Source: Pacificispira sp965223125 (GTDB lineage Bacteria > Pseudomonadota > Alphaproteobacteria > UBA8366 > Aestuariispiraceae). Taken from it: a DNA stretch of 64,000 bases. Made by a program: the position numbers and the translations under genes. Shown one piece after another: positions 8,315-16,664 of the stretch. The stretch lies in NCBI GenBank assembly GCA_965223125.1, contig OZ244984.1, forward strand, positions 3,720,001-3,784,000, read 5' to 3'. Numbering within the stretch: position 1 is the stretch's first letter; each line of letters opens with the position of its first letter. The notes beneath the pieces are model-generated. The model had not been told where the DNA came from. It saw nothing but the letters and a program-made list of their open reading frames with translations, and made no database searches.

Positions 8315-9382
8315 CTATCCGCCCTTGTTCAGAAAGAGGCGATAGACCAGCGGGGCAGCGATCACGACATAGACGATGCGAATGACATGGTGAGTGGCGA
8401 CGAAGGCGACATCGACGCCGAGAGCCAGCGCGACCAGACTCATCTCCGCCAGACCGCCCGGCGAATAGGCCAGGATCGCACTGTTGAGCGGCAGATCGGC
8501 GACAGCGACGACCAAAGCCGCGAACAGGGCGGTGATCGCCAGCAGTATCGCGGTCGATCCGACGCTCAGGCCTATGGTGCGAAACACCTCCGACCGGGCG
8601 GTGCCGATGAAGCGGCAGCCGATGATCGTCCCCATCACCCATTGCGCGACATTCACGATCAGCATCGGGGGTGTTGCGGCGGTGATACCGGTCAGGTGCA
8701 GAATGGCGCTGGCCAGCATCGGACCGACCAGCATCGGGGCGGGCAAGCGGATCAACTTCGCCACCGGATAGCCGATCACGGCACAGGCCCCGAGCAGCAG
8801 ATAGTCGCGCAAAGCCACATCCCCCAATCCAACGCCGAACTGGTTACGATCCCCCATCTCGATCTCGCTGAACAGGCGGAACCCGATAGGGATGATCAGG
8901 ACGGTCAGCAGGATTCGGCTAGCATGGGTCAGGACGATGCGCTTCTCGTCGCCGCCATTCTCGCCACCGACCAGCATCATCTCGTTCAATCCGCCGGGCA
9001 TCGCCGCGAAATAGGCGGTGGGCCGGTCGTACCCGCCGACCTTGCGAAAGAACGGATAGACCAGCAAGCCTGCCAGAATGACATAGCCGATCAGCATCGT
9101 GAGGCTGATCGCCCATTGTCCGGCGCGATCCAGCATTTCCGGTGCAAATCCGGCACCCAGCATCACACCCAGGATCGCGACCATGGGTTCCCGCAGGATG
9201 GTCGGTCCCTTGATCGGCGCTCCCATGACGGCGGCAACCGTGCAGGTGACCATCGCACCCAGCATCCAGGGCAGCGGCACCGTTGCCCAGTTTGCGATCA
9301 GGCCGCCGATACCACCCAGCAACAGCGCCAGGGCAATGCGCCGAACCATGTCGATATTCAGGGATTTACCCGGCAGGTCCAT
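8315..9382 (-). CDS. AbrB-family (AmoA-like annotated) integral membrane protein
   Basis: 355 residues, highly hydrophobic, with about ten predicted membrane spans arranged as two similar halves, each with a PLPWMLGAM / PAPMLVGPM signature. This is the AbrB-duplication family, often mislabelled as ammonia monooxygenase or regulator; transport has been suggested for relatives but the role is not established. AAMPGGLNEMML and AYSPGGLAEMSLVALAL are the repeated family motifs. The start at 9382 sits one base after the TGA of the upstream acylase-like gene, implying translational coupling. There is no Cu-binding site of a true monooxygenase. Confidence 0.8.
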   Translation of the reverse strand: MDLPGKSLNIDMVRRIALALLLGGIGGLIANWATVPLPWMLGAMVTCTVAAVMGAPIKGPTILREPMVAILGVMLGAGFAPEMLDRAGQWAISLTMLIGYVILAGLLVYPFFRKVGGYDRPTAYFAAMPGGLNEMMLVGGENGGDEKRIVLTHASRILLTVLIIPIGFRLFSEIEMGDRNQFGVGLGDVALRDYLLLGACAVIGYPVAKLIRLPAPMLVGPMLASAILHLTGITAATPPMLIVNVAQWVMGTIIGCRFIGTARSEVFRTIGLSVGSTAILLAITALFAALVVAVADLPLNSAILAYSPGGLAEMSLVALALGVDVAFVATHHVIRIVYVVIAAPLVYRLFLNKGG

Positions 9383-9383
9383 G

Positions 9384-10316
9384 TCAGGGGGTATCCTTTG
9401 CGAAACGCACCGCCGTCTGGCCCGCTCTACAGTCATGGGTCGGCATGATCAGAGTGCAATCATCATAAAGGGTTGCTACGGGATCCTCACCATCATGGGC
9501 AATCACCGTACCGGCCTTTCTGATTGCTTCCATCCCCTGATAACCGGCCACGAACCGAAAGGACCCGGTCGCCGCAGTGACAGCATGGGTTACGGTCAGA
9601 ACCCGTTGCGGATGGGCAGGCAGGGCGAGTTCCGTCATGCCCAATCGATACAGAAACCGGTGCAGGATATCCGCCGCAAACTCGACGGAGGCAGAGTTCC
9701 AATGCTGACCGCATTCAACCAGCAGGGCGGTCGGGTCGGCATCATCCTCGGCAAAGGCACCATAATCCCGCATACGACATCCGGCCCGATGTCCGGCATC
9801 GCGGATAAGAGGCGCCTCCGCAGCCAGAGATCGGGCGAAGGCAAGGGATCGATCCGTCATCCCGGTGAGGATCATCGGGCCGCCATAGCCGCTGGTCGAA
9901 TGCAGGTCCAACAGATAGTCGACATCTTCCAGTACAGGTCGAACCTGCCGGGCACGACGAAGTTCCAAACTATCGCCGGGACCGTCCAGCACCGCCTTTG
10001 ACCAGACTCGGTTGAAATCCTCGTCCACGAAACGCGATCCGCCGGGGTCCGTGACATCGAACCGTTGATAGGCGTCGATATTCATGAAGCCAAGAAGGAG
10101 TGTCCCGCAATGGGGTTTGAAGTCCCCGCGCAGCAATCGGTCGATCACGATGGCACCGGAGATTTCATTGCCGTGCACGACGGCGGAGACCATAGCAACC
10201 GGCCCCTTCCTCATACCCTCTAAACGGTGAATATAAGGAATTCCCCCCGTTCCATGCGCGTGGTCGGATATATCGGGTGGTGTAATATCAACGGTCGAGG
10301 ACAGAGCGTATCTCAT
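9384..10316 (-). CDS. Succinylglutamate desuccinylase / aspartoacylase-family zinc hydrolase
   Basis: 310 residues of the AstE/AspA family (M14-like carboxypeptidase fold). Zn ligands are seen in VHGNEISG (His, Glu) and LLDLHST (His), with the catalytic Glu in LLVECGQHW. The C-terminal beta domain (about 230-310) is complete. Such enzymes remove an acyl group from an N-acyl amino acid or related amide. The gene is tightly coupled to the AbrB-like membrane protein downstream, which may move the substrate or product; that link is inferred from spacing alone. Confidence 0.85.
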   Translation of the reverse strand: MRYALSSTVDITPPDISDHAHGTGGIPYIHRLEGMRKGPVAMVSAVVHGNEISGAIVIDRLLRGDFKPHCGTLLLGFMNIDAYQRFDVTDPGGSRFVDEDFNRVWSKAVLDGPGDSLELRRARQVRPVLEDVDYLLDLHSTSGYGGPMILTGMTDRSLAFARSLAAEAPLIRDAGHRAGCRMRDYGAFAEDDADPTALLVECGQHWNSASVEFAADILHRFLYRLGMTELALPAHPQRVLTVTHAVTAATGSFRFVAGYQGMEAIRKAGTVIAHDGEDPVATLYDDCTLIMPTHDCRAGQTAVRFAKDTP

Positions 10317-10384
10317 CCAGTCAGTTTATAGGCAAGCGCCCCCGACAAGGCCAGCCCTAGCAGGATCAGCCAATGGACAGACAG
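10313..10384 (-). CDS. Possible 23-residue membrane peptide (very tentative)
   Basis: A short open frame ends in TGA overlapping the ATG of the acylase-like gene (ATGA), a typical coupling arrangement. Its last 22 residues (SVHWLILLGLALSGALAYKLTG) would form one membrane span. No ATG start lies between the end of the upstream dehydrogenase subunit gene and this peptide; a CTG with AGGA three bases before it is the only local candidate, so this may simply be noncoding. The alternative ATG at 10501 overlaps the upstream gene out of frame. Confidence 0.15.
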   Translation of the reverse strand: MSVHWLILLGLALSGALAYKLTG

Positions 10385-10415
10385 TTGTTCCTGACAGAAT
10401 ATCCTATCCCAGGCC

Positions 10416-12122
10416 TTACCTTGGTATGTCGTCGGGGAAATACTTGAACAAGGTAAGAATAGGGTTTGGTGCAGCCTGACCGAGGCCACAGATCGAGGCA
10501 TCGATCATCGTGCGGGACAGTTGTTCCAGCAGGGGCACGTCCCAGTGCGGCTTTTCCATCAGCTTGACCGCCTTTTCCGTGCCGACGCGACAGGGCGTGC
10601 ACTGGCCGCAGCTTTCATCCTCGAAAAACTTCATCAGATTGAGGGCTACGGCACCCATATCGTCCTTGTCCGACAGCACCACGACAGCGGCGGAGCCGAT
10701 GAAACAGCCATGCGGCTGAAGCGTGTCGAAATCGAGCGGGATATCATCCATATGCGCGGGTAGGATGCCACCGGACGCACCGCCGGGCAGGTAGCCCTTG
10801 AAGCTGTGACCGTCTTCCATACCACCGCAGAAATCGTCGATCAGGCGGCGGATCGTGATCCCCGCCGGGGCCAGCTTGACGCCGGGTTCCTTCACTCGCC
10901 CGGAAACGGAGAAGCTGCGCAGCCCTTTACGGCCATTCTCGCCCTGTTCGGAGAACCAGTCAGCACCCTTCTCAAGGATTTCCGGAACCCAGTAGAGGCT
11001 TTCCACATTGTTGACCAGGGTTGGGCGTCCGAAGATTCCATTCTGCGCGACATAGGGTGGGCGGTGACGGGGCAGACCGCGCTTGCCTTCGATGGATTCG
11101 ATCATCGCGCTTTCTTCGCCACAGATATAGGCACCCGCACCGCGTCGCAGAATGATCTTCGTATGAGAGGCCAGTCCTGCCGCTTCCAGTTTGGCGATTT
11201 CAGTTTTCAGCAGGGCGATGACATCGGGATATTCGTCACGCATATAGACATAGACCGCTTCGGCCTCGACCGCCCAGGCCCCGATCAGCATGCCTTCCAG
11301 GAACTGATGCGGGCGACGCGACAGGTAGTGATGGTCCTTGATCGTGCCGGGCTCGCCTTCATCGCCATTGACCGCCATCAGGCGCGGAGCAGGGGCCATA
11401 CGCACAAACTTCCACTTCCGCCCTGTCGGGAAGCCTGCGCCACCGAGGCCCCGCAGGTTGGAGGATTCCAGAAGCTCGACCAGTTGTTCCACCGGCAGTT
11501 TGCCATTGAGACACCGTTGCAGATGACGGTAGCCACCTTCTGCACGATAGGAATCGAGATCCTGATAGTCGGGGATCACGGCATGGCTATCACCCGCGAT
11601 GGCAGCCTTTGCCAAGGCATCGACGCTGGTCTGGACGTGATGCTTGTGCCCGACCTCCGCGACCGGTGCTTGGTGACAGCGCCCCATGCAGGGTGCGCGC
11701 AACACCCGCACGTCCGGGCCGACCTTCCCTGGTAGATCCGCCAGGATGTCCTGTGCCCCCAGCATCTCGCAGGTCAGTGAATCGCAGACCCGGACCGTCA
11801 GGGCAGGGGGTGGTGTTTCCCCCTCCATCACCAGATCGAAATGGGCATAGAAGCTGGCGACTTCGAAGACTTCTGCCATGGCCAATTTCATTTCAACGGC
11901 CAGTGCATTCAGATGCCGTGCATGCAGACAGCCGTATTGATCCTGGATCAGATGCAGGTATTCGATCAACAGGTCGCGGTCGCGCGGTGACTCGCCCAGA
12001 AGGTCCTGGACGTCCTGCAACGCCTCGGGATCAATCTGCCGCCCTTTCGAATGGGGGGTCGTCTTGCGGCGTCCGAAGCCGGGGCTGCGGAACTGCTGGA
12101 CGCTGCTGTCACCATCGGGCAT
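10416..12122 (-). CDS. Fused NuoE-NuoF-type NADH-oxidising subunit, NAD-dependent formate dehydrogenase beta-like
   Basis: 568 residues. Residues 30-185 are a NuoE-like thioredoxin-fold domain with four Cys for a 2Fe-2S centre (CDSLTC, then CMGRC). Residues 200-560 are NuoF-like: GLGGAGFPTGRKWKF (NADH/FMN loop), NGDEGEPGTIKD, GAGAYICGEESA, and a C-terminal 4Fe-4S site CGQCTPCRVG with a further Cys in ASICGLG. Separate E and F subunits are usual in complex I, whereas fused forms are typical of soluble NAD-linked formate dehydrogenases, where this subunit passes electrons from the molybdenum subunit to NAD. No alpha subunit or fdhD is adjacent, so its partner must be encoded elsewhere. GGAGAG precedes the ATG. 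Confidence 0.85.
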   Translation of the reverse strand: MPDGDSSVQQFRSPGFGRRKTTPHSKGRQIDPEALQDVQDLLGESPRDRDLLIEYLHLIQDQYGCLHARHLNALAVEMKLAMAEVFEVASFYAHFDLVMEGETPPPALTVRVCDSLTCEMLGAQDILADLPGKVGPDVRVLRAPCMGRCHQAPVAEVGHKHHVQTSVDALAKAAIAGDSHAVIPDYQDLDSYRAEGGYRHLQRCLNGKLPVEQLVELLESSNLRGLGGAGFPTGRKWKFVRMAPAPRLMAVNGDEGEPGTIKDHHYLSRRPHQFLEGMLIGAWAVEAEAVYVYMRDEYPDVIALLKTEIAKLEAAGLASHTKIILRRGAGAYICGEESAMIESIEGKRGLPRHRPPYVAQNGIFGRPTLVNNVESLYWVPEILEKGADWFSEQGENGRKGLRSFSVSGRVKEPGVKLAPAGITIRRLIDDFCGGMEDGHSFKGYLPGGASGGILPAHMDDIPLDFDTLQPHGCFIGSAAVVVLSDKDDMGAVALNLMKFFEDESCGQCTPCRVGTEKAVKLMEKPHWDVPLLEQLSRTMIDASICGLGQAAPNPILTLFKYFPDDIPR

Positions 12123-12201
12123 GCCTGACTCTCCTACCGGGTCGCATTAATTGATAATCATCCGACCCGGCAACAGCGTAATGCCATTCGCGGATCAGGA
12201 T

Positions 12202-12223
12202 GCCTGTTTACCGGTAAGCAGGC
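12202..12223. terminator. Near-perfect 22-nt inverted repeat after the DUF3553 gene
   Basis: GCCTGTTTACC is followed directly by its complement with one G-T mismatch, giving an 11-bp stem with almost no loop. It lies 13 nt past the stop codon of the DUF3553 gene on the minus strand. No T-run follows, so it may be an operator or processing signal rather than an intrinsic terminator. Confidence 0.35.
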
Positions 12224-12235
12224 TTAAGCGTCTGG

Positions 12236-12454
12236 TCAGCAGGCGTCAATCTCTGCATCCGCCGCGACCAGTCCGATGATTGACGTGTCAATCAGGACCT
12301 TACCGCATTCTTCGAAATTGACGGTGACCCGTGTTCCGACGCAGGATTGAACCTGTCCGACGCCCCATTCGGGGGCATCCGGATGACGGACAAAGGCGCC
12401 GGGAACAAGATCGCCTGGAATCAGGCTGTGAGTGTCGGTGGCTGACATGACCAT
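12236..12454 (-). CDS. DUF3553-family small protein
   Basis: 72 residues. The core PGAFVRHPDAPEWGVGQVQSCVGTRVTVNFEECGKVLIDTSIIGL is the complete DUF3553 motif, a small beta-rich domain of unknown function found widely in alphaproteobacteria and also at the C-terminus of some UvrD-like helicases. A GAGG lies 7 nt before the ATG at 12454. It is divergent from chpT, from which it is separated by 126 bp. Confidence 0.8.
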   Translation of the reverse strand: MVMSATDTHSLIPGDLVPGAFVRHPDAPEWGVGQVQSCVGTRVTVNFEECGKVLIDTSIIGLVAADAEIDAC

Positions 12455-12580
12455 TCGATAGCCTCGTCTTTCGATTTGCCTGTCTCTCGATTACCCTTCT
12501 TTCAGGCACGCGAAATCCAGAGACCACGATATTGCGACGCAACATAACTTGGCAGAAAATACGCACAGAGGCCATATCTA

Positions 12581-13222
12581 ATGACACAAAACCATCATTT
12601 TTCGCGCATGGCACTTCTGGCGGAGATGATTGCATCCCGTCTGGTTCATGAAATCGTCGGGCCGATCGGTGCAATTTCCAACGGACTGGAACTGATCGAA
12701 GAACTGGGCGCAGAGGCCGGAGAGGATGCAACCAGTCTGGTTTCCCGCAGCGCCAAAGAAGCGGGCACGCGGCTGCAATTCTATCGCATGGCCTATGGGC
12801 GCTCCGGCCACGACATTACGAATATCGCGCAATTCAAGGCCGCGGCGGTTGACTTCATTGAGGATTCGCCCCGGCACACCCTGTCATGGCCAATGCCGCC
12901 AATATTGCCAACACTGACACCTGGTTTAGGTCGGGTCGCGCTGATCCTGATCGAAATCGCTCATGACTGTCTTGCCAGGGGCGGGGTAATCCGGGTCACG
13001 GCGCAGGTTGATCGGTTTGAGATCATCGCCAATGGCCCGGATATCGCCCCGGAAATCGAATTGCTTAATACATTGGAGGGCAGGATTGCTGATGAAGACC
13101 TGACACCCCGCACCGTGCATGCCGCTCTGGCACGGGCCTTCGCGGAAGGGTTTGACGGACATATCATTGTGGAAAAAAATCCCAATGAGCTTAAACTTTC
13201 TGTCGAACGCATGGTTCAATAA
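12581..13222 (+). CDS. chpT: Histidine phosphotransferase ChpT-like
   Basis: 213 residues. The N-terminal helical hairpin carries SRLVHEIVGPIGAISNGLELI, matching the phosphorylatable-His motif of ChpT (His23), followed by a degenerate ATPase-like C-terminal domain without nucleotide-binding boxes. In Caulobacter ChpT relays phosphate from CckA to CtrA and CpdR; relatives in Rhodospirillales often sit in chemotaxis loci. It begins the locus followed 105 bp later by cheA. GAGG precedes the ATG. Whether it serves CtrA or a local relay through the CheA receiver is not decided by sequence. Confidence 0.85.
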   Translation: MTQNHHFSRMALLAEMIASRLVHEIVGPIGAISNGLELIEELGAEAGEDATSLVSRSAKEAGTRLQFYRMAYGRSGHDITNIAQFKAAAVDFIEDSPRHTLSWPMPPILPTLTPGLGRVALILIEIAHDCLARGGVIRVTAQVDRFEIIANGPDIAPEIELLNTLEGRIADEDLTPRTVHAALARAFAEGFDGHIIVEKNPNELKLSVERMVQ

Positions 13223-13286
13223 AACTTTTCTTAACCTTTACCAGGCTACCTTGGTAATTGTATCGATAGCCTGACCCAGGCATTTA

Positions 13287-13308
13287 CCACCATCATTGAC
13301 GATGGTGG
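13287..13308 (+). promoter_or_regulatory. Hairpin in the cheA 5' region
   Basis: A perfect 8-bp stem (CCACCATC / GATGGTGG) with a 6-nt loop ends 20 nt before the cheA ATG, just upstream of the GGAGGG ribosome-binding site. A weaker 6-bp stem lies at 13238-13257. It could end chpT transcripts or affect cheA translation; function is inferred from position only. Confidence 0.35.
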
Positions 13309-13327
13309 ACCCCGTTCGGAGGGAAAA

Positions 13328-16090
13328 ATGGACGATTTGCTGAGTGAATTTCTGACAGAAACGGCTGAAAGCATGGATGTGCTGGATACCGAACTGATCA
13401 AGTTGGAACAGAATCCGAATGATCAGGCAATTCTGTCGAACATATTTCGGCTCGTTCATACCATCAAAGGTACGTGCGGATTCCTGGGTTTGCCGCGGCT
13501 GGAAGCGGTCGCCCACGCATCCGAGAATGTTCTGGGACGCATCCGGGATGGCGAATTGACAGTCACCGAAGGTGCGGTCTCGCTGGTTTTGGAGTCTCTC
13601 GATCAGATCAAGATGATCCTGAAAGGTCTGGAGCAGACCGAGGCCGAACCGGCCGGAGATGATACGGACCTGATCCGCCGCCTGAACCATCTGGCCGAAA
13701 CCGGTCAAGTTCCCGGCGATGAGTCTGGTTCTTCTGTGGACGACGAGGATGCCGCCACAGCCATGGCGATGGAAGCCGAAATCAAAACCAGTGCGGGCAG
13801 TGCTGCATTTGACGCGATGCTTAATTCCGAGGAAGTCGCCGAGGATTCTCCAGAACTGCAGGCCGCCTTTAACAATGCAGTATACAAGGGTCCGGGGGAT
13901 CCATTTGCCGCCGTAAAGGAACAAGACGATGAACCGGAGGCCGCCGCTTCAACGCTGCCGGTGAAAGCAGCATCGACCGCGCCAAGTGCTGCTGCAAAAG
14001 AGGACGTCATCCCCGCCGAAAAGAAGGAAGGGGCAGGTGTCACCCAGACGATCCGGGTCAATGTCGATCTTCTTGAGAACCTGATGACGATGGTCTCTGA
14101 ACTGGTCCTTACGCGGAACCAGTTACTGCAGATCCTGCGCTCTCAGGGGGACAGCGATTTCAATGCGCCCCTGCAACGCCTGTCGCATGTGACTTCCGAA
14201 CTGCAGGAAGGGGTGATGAAAACCCGGATGCAGCCGATCGGCAATGCCTGGGCTAAACTGCCCCGCATCGTGCGCGATCTATCACTGGAACTGGATAAGA
14301 AGATCGATCTTCAGATGATCGGCGCGGAAACCGAACTGGACCGTCAGGTTCTGGAAATCATCAAGGATCCGCTGACCCATATGGTCCGGAATTCCGCCGA
14401 TCACGGTATCGAACTGCCCGCCGAGCGTGTCGCAGCCGGCAAGCGGGATACCGGAACGATCACGTTGAATGCCTATCATGAAGGCGGGCATATCCTGATC
14501 CGCATTTCCGATGACGGGAAGGGGCTTGCGGCGGACAAGATCCGCGCCAAGGCCGTTTCCATCGGGCTGGCGAGTGAATCCGAACTGGATTCAATGACCG
14601 AACATCAAATCCAGCAATTCATCTTTGCCGCTGGATTCTCGACGGCTGCCGCGGTTACTGCTGTGTCTGGCCGTGGTGTTGGCATGGATGTCGTCAAGAG
14701 CAACATCGACAAAATCGGTGGCACCGTCGAACTGGCCTCCATCGAAGGCAAGGGGACGACCTTCACGATCAAGATCCCGCTGACACTGGCGATTGTGTCC
14801 GCGCTGATCGTCGAGTGCGGGTCAGAGCGGTTCGCAATTCCGCAGATCAGCGTCGTCGAACTGGTGCGCGCCTCCGCCGATGCGGAGCACAAGATCGAGA
14901 TGATCCATGGTACGCCGGTCCTGCGCCTGCGCAACCGCCTGCTGCCGCTGATCAATCTGCGCAAGCTGCTGGATGTGGAGGGTGCCGATGACATGACGGA
15001 CCTCGACGAGGCCTTCATTGTTGTCAGCCAGGTCGGGCCGCATACCTTTGGCATCATCGTCGACAAGATCTATGACGCCGAGGAAATCGTCGTGAAACCG
15101 GTTTCCTCGCTGCTGCGCCAGATCCCGATCTTCGCCGGGAATACCATTCTGGGCGACGGCAGTGTGATCATGATCCTCGATCCGAACGGCATCGCCCAGG
15201 CCACAGGTGATTTGCAGACGGTTGACCAACTGACACAGGAAGCGAACGAGGCACGTGTCGAGACCGACAACGAACGGGTGGCTCTGCTGCTGTTCCGCGC
15301 CGACGGCAAACAGCCTAAAGCGGTCCCATTGGCACTCATCGCACGACTCGAGGAAATCGACTTCGATCAAGTCGAATTCTCGAACGGGCGTGCCATGGTG
15401 CAGTATCGCGGCACGCTGATGCCGCTGATCCCGGTCAATCCGGCGGAATCCTTCCCGACGACCGGCAAGAAGCCGACACTCGTATTCTCCGACCGCTCCC
15501 GCTCCATGGGACTGGTGGTGGATGAGATACTCGATATCGTTGAAGACCATCTGGTTGTGGAGCATGGCGCAACCAAGGAAGGCTTCGTCGGCAGTGCGAT
15601 TGTCAACGGCAAGGCGACGGAAATCATCGATACCGCGCATTATCTGACAGTGGCCTTTCCGAACTGGTTCGGACATGATCAAGGCTCCGGGTCGCTGGAA
15701 GAAAAGGCCTCACGCAAGAAACGCGTTCTGATCGTCGATGACAGCGCGTTCTTTCGCAATCTGCTGACCCCGATGCTGTCCGTCGCGGGATATTCCGTGA
15801 CCTCCGTTGACAGCGCTGAAGCTGCCCTGGAACTGTATAAGCGGGGTGACAATTTCGACGGGATCGTTTCCGACATCGAAATGCCGGGAAAGAGCGGTTT
15901 TGAGCTTGTCGAGGAACTGCGGGCGGGGGGCCGCTGGTCCGGTATTCCGATTGTTGCCATGTCCTCGCATACAACACAGTCGGATCTGGAACGGGGACAT
16001 GCGGTCGGATTTACCGATTACGTCTCGAAGCAGGATCGCGAAGGGCTGCTTCAGGCCTTGGCGGAAACGCTGGATACGAGTTTCATGTAG
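13328..16090 (+). CDS. cheA: Hybrid chemotaxis histidine kinase CheA with two CheW-like domains and a receiver
   Basis: 920 residues, longer than classical CheA (about 650). Domains in order: Hpt 1-105 with His44 in HTIKGTCGF; an acidic/Ala-rich linker with no recognisable P2; dimerisation 238-300; ATPase with N box HMVRNSADHG (351-360), DDGKGL and GRGVGMDVV; CheW-like domain 1 (487-625); CheW-like domain 2 (648-780); receiver 798-918 with Asp804/805, phospho-acceptor Asp849 and Lys901. It should autophosphorylate in response to receptors and phosphorylate CheY and CheB. The built-in second CheW domain and receiver suggest a phosphate sink or relay, perhaps to ChpT. GGAGGG precedes the ATG. 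Confidence 0.93.
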   Translation: MDDLLSEFLTETAESMDVLDTELIKLEQNPNDQAILSNIFRLVHTIKGTCGFLGLPRLEAVAHASENVLGRIRDGELTVTEGAVSLVLESLDQIKMILKGLEQTEAEPAGDDTDLIRRLNHLAETGQVPGDESGSSVDDEDAATAMAMEAEIKTSAGSAAFDAMLNSEEVAEDSPELQAAFNNAVYKGPGDPFAAVKEQDDEPEAAASTLPVKAASTAPSAAAKEDVIPAEKKEGAGVTQTIRVNVDLLENLMTMVSELVLTRNQLLQILRSQGDSDFNAPLQRLSHVTSELQEGVMKTRMQPIGNAWAKLPRIVRDLSLELDKKIDLQMIGAETELDRQVLEIIKDPLTHMVRNSADHGIELPAERVAAGKRDTGTITLNAYHEGGHILIRISDDGKGLAADKIRAKAVSIGLASESELDSMTEHQIQQFIFAAGFSTAAAVTAVSGRGVGMDVVKSNIDKIGGTVELASIEGKGTTFTIKIPLTLAIVSALIVECGSERFAIPQISVVELVRASADAEHKIEMIHGTPVLRLRNRLLPLINLRKLLDVEGADDMTDLDEAFIVVSQVGPHTFGIIVDKIYDAEEIVVKPVSSLLRQIPIFAGNTILGDGSVIMILDPNGIAQATGDLQTVDQLTQEANEARVETDNERVALLLFRADGKQPKAVPLALIARLEEIDFDQVEFSNGRAMVQYRGTLMPLIPVNPAESFPTTGKKPTLVFSDRSRSMGLVVDEILDIVEDHLVVEHGATKEGFVGSAIVNGKATEIIDTAHYLTVAFPNWFGHDQGSGSLEEKASRKKRVLIVDDSAFFRNLLTPMLSVAGYSVTSVDSAEAALELYKRGDNFDGIVSDIEMPGKSGFELVEELRAGGRWSGIPIVAMSSHTTQSDLERGHAVGFTDYVSKQDREGLLQALAETLDTSFM

Positions 16091-16298
16091 TTCGGTTCCA
16101 GACGGGTGATCGTCTGATCGTGTCGCGCGACGGGTGCAAGGACCTGTTGCGACTGGAGGCGGCGGCGTCTAGTCTTATAGATATATGCGCGGTTTGATCG
16201 CATGGTTTCTGACTTGGCGAATTGTGATACATATTCAGGCGAATGAATGCCGTATCCGCCACCGGCTTGCGTCTTTTGGGTTGTTGTGAGGTATGACG

Positions 16299-16664
16299 AT
16301 GAAATCTTGCATAGTCGTGGATGATTCGCGGGTAATACGCATGGTCGCGCGAAAGATCCTGGAAGAACTCGGTTTCGACGTGATCGAGGCTGAAAACGGT
16401 CAGGTTGCGCTAGATCTGTGCCGAAAATCCATGCCCGAGGGGGTTCTGCTGGACTGGAACATGCCGGTTATGGATGGCCTCGAATTCCTCAAGGAATTGC
16501 GCAAGCAACCCGGCGGCGATCAGCCCAAGGTGATTTTCTGCACAACGGAGAATGACCTGAATCATATTCAGGAGGCTATTTCCTTCGGTGCCGACGAATA
16601 TATCATGAAGCCATTCGATAGTGAGATTGTGGAATCGAAGTTCACGCAAGTCGGGCTCCTGTAA
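16299..16664 (+). CDS. cheY: Single-domain response regulator CheY
   Basis: 121 residues, a lone receiver domain. Seen: acidic pair VVDDSR near the N-terminus, phospho-acceptor Asp in LLDWNMPVMDG, switch Thr in FCTTEND and Lys in IMKPFDS. The start at 16299 is preferred because GAGG lies 7 nt before it; an ATG two codons upstream is only 1 nt from that site. It lies about 200 bp after cheA, a gap holding no gene, and its stop abuts the cheB ATG. Expected to act on the flagellar switch or another output. Confidence 0.92.
   Translation: MKSCIVVDDSRVIRMVARKILEELGFDVIEAENGQVALDLCRKSMPEGVLLDWNMPVMDGLEFLKELRKQPGGDQPKVIFCTTENDLNHIQEAISFGADEYIMKPFDSEIVESKFTQVGLL

Noticed and set aside
7991..9448. 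485-codon plus-strand open frame opposite AlaX and the AbrB-like gene
   Set aside because: Asp/Gln/His/Arg-rich antisense shadow; the opposite strand encodes a coherent ten-span membrane protein.
12147..12160. Fur-box-like AATTGATAATCAT upstream of the fused dehydrogenase subunit
   Set aside because: Only about half of a 19-bp Fur box matches and the symmetric half is missing.
12532..12542. TTGCGACGCAA palindrome before chpT
   Set aside because: Too short (5-bp arms) and not repeated elsewhere in the window to claim an operator.
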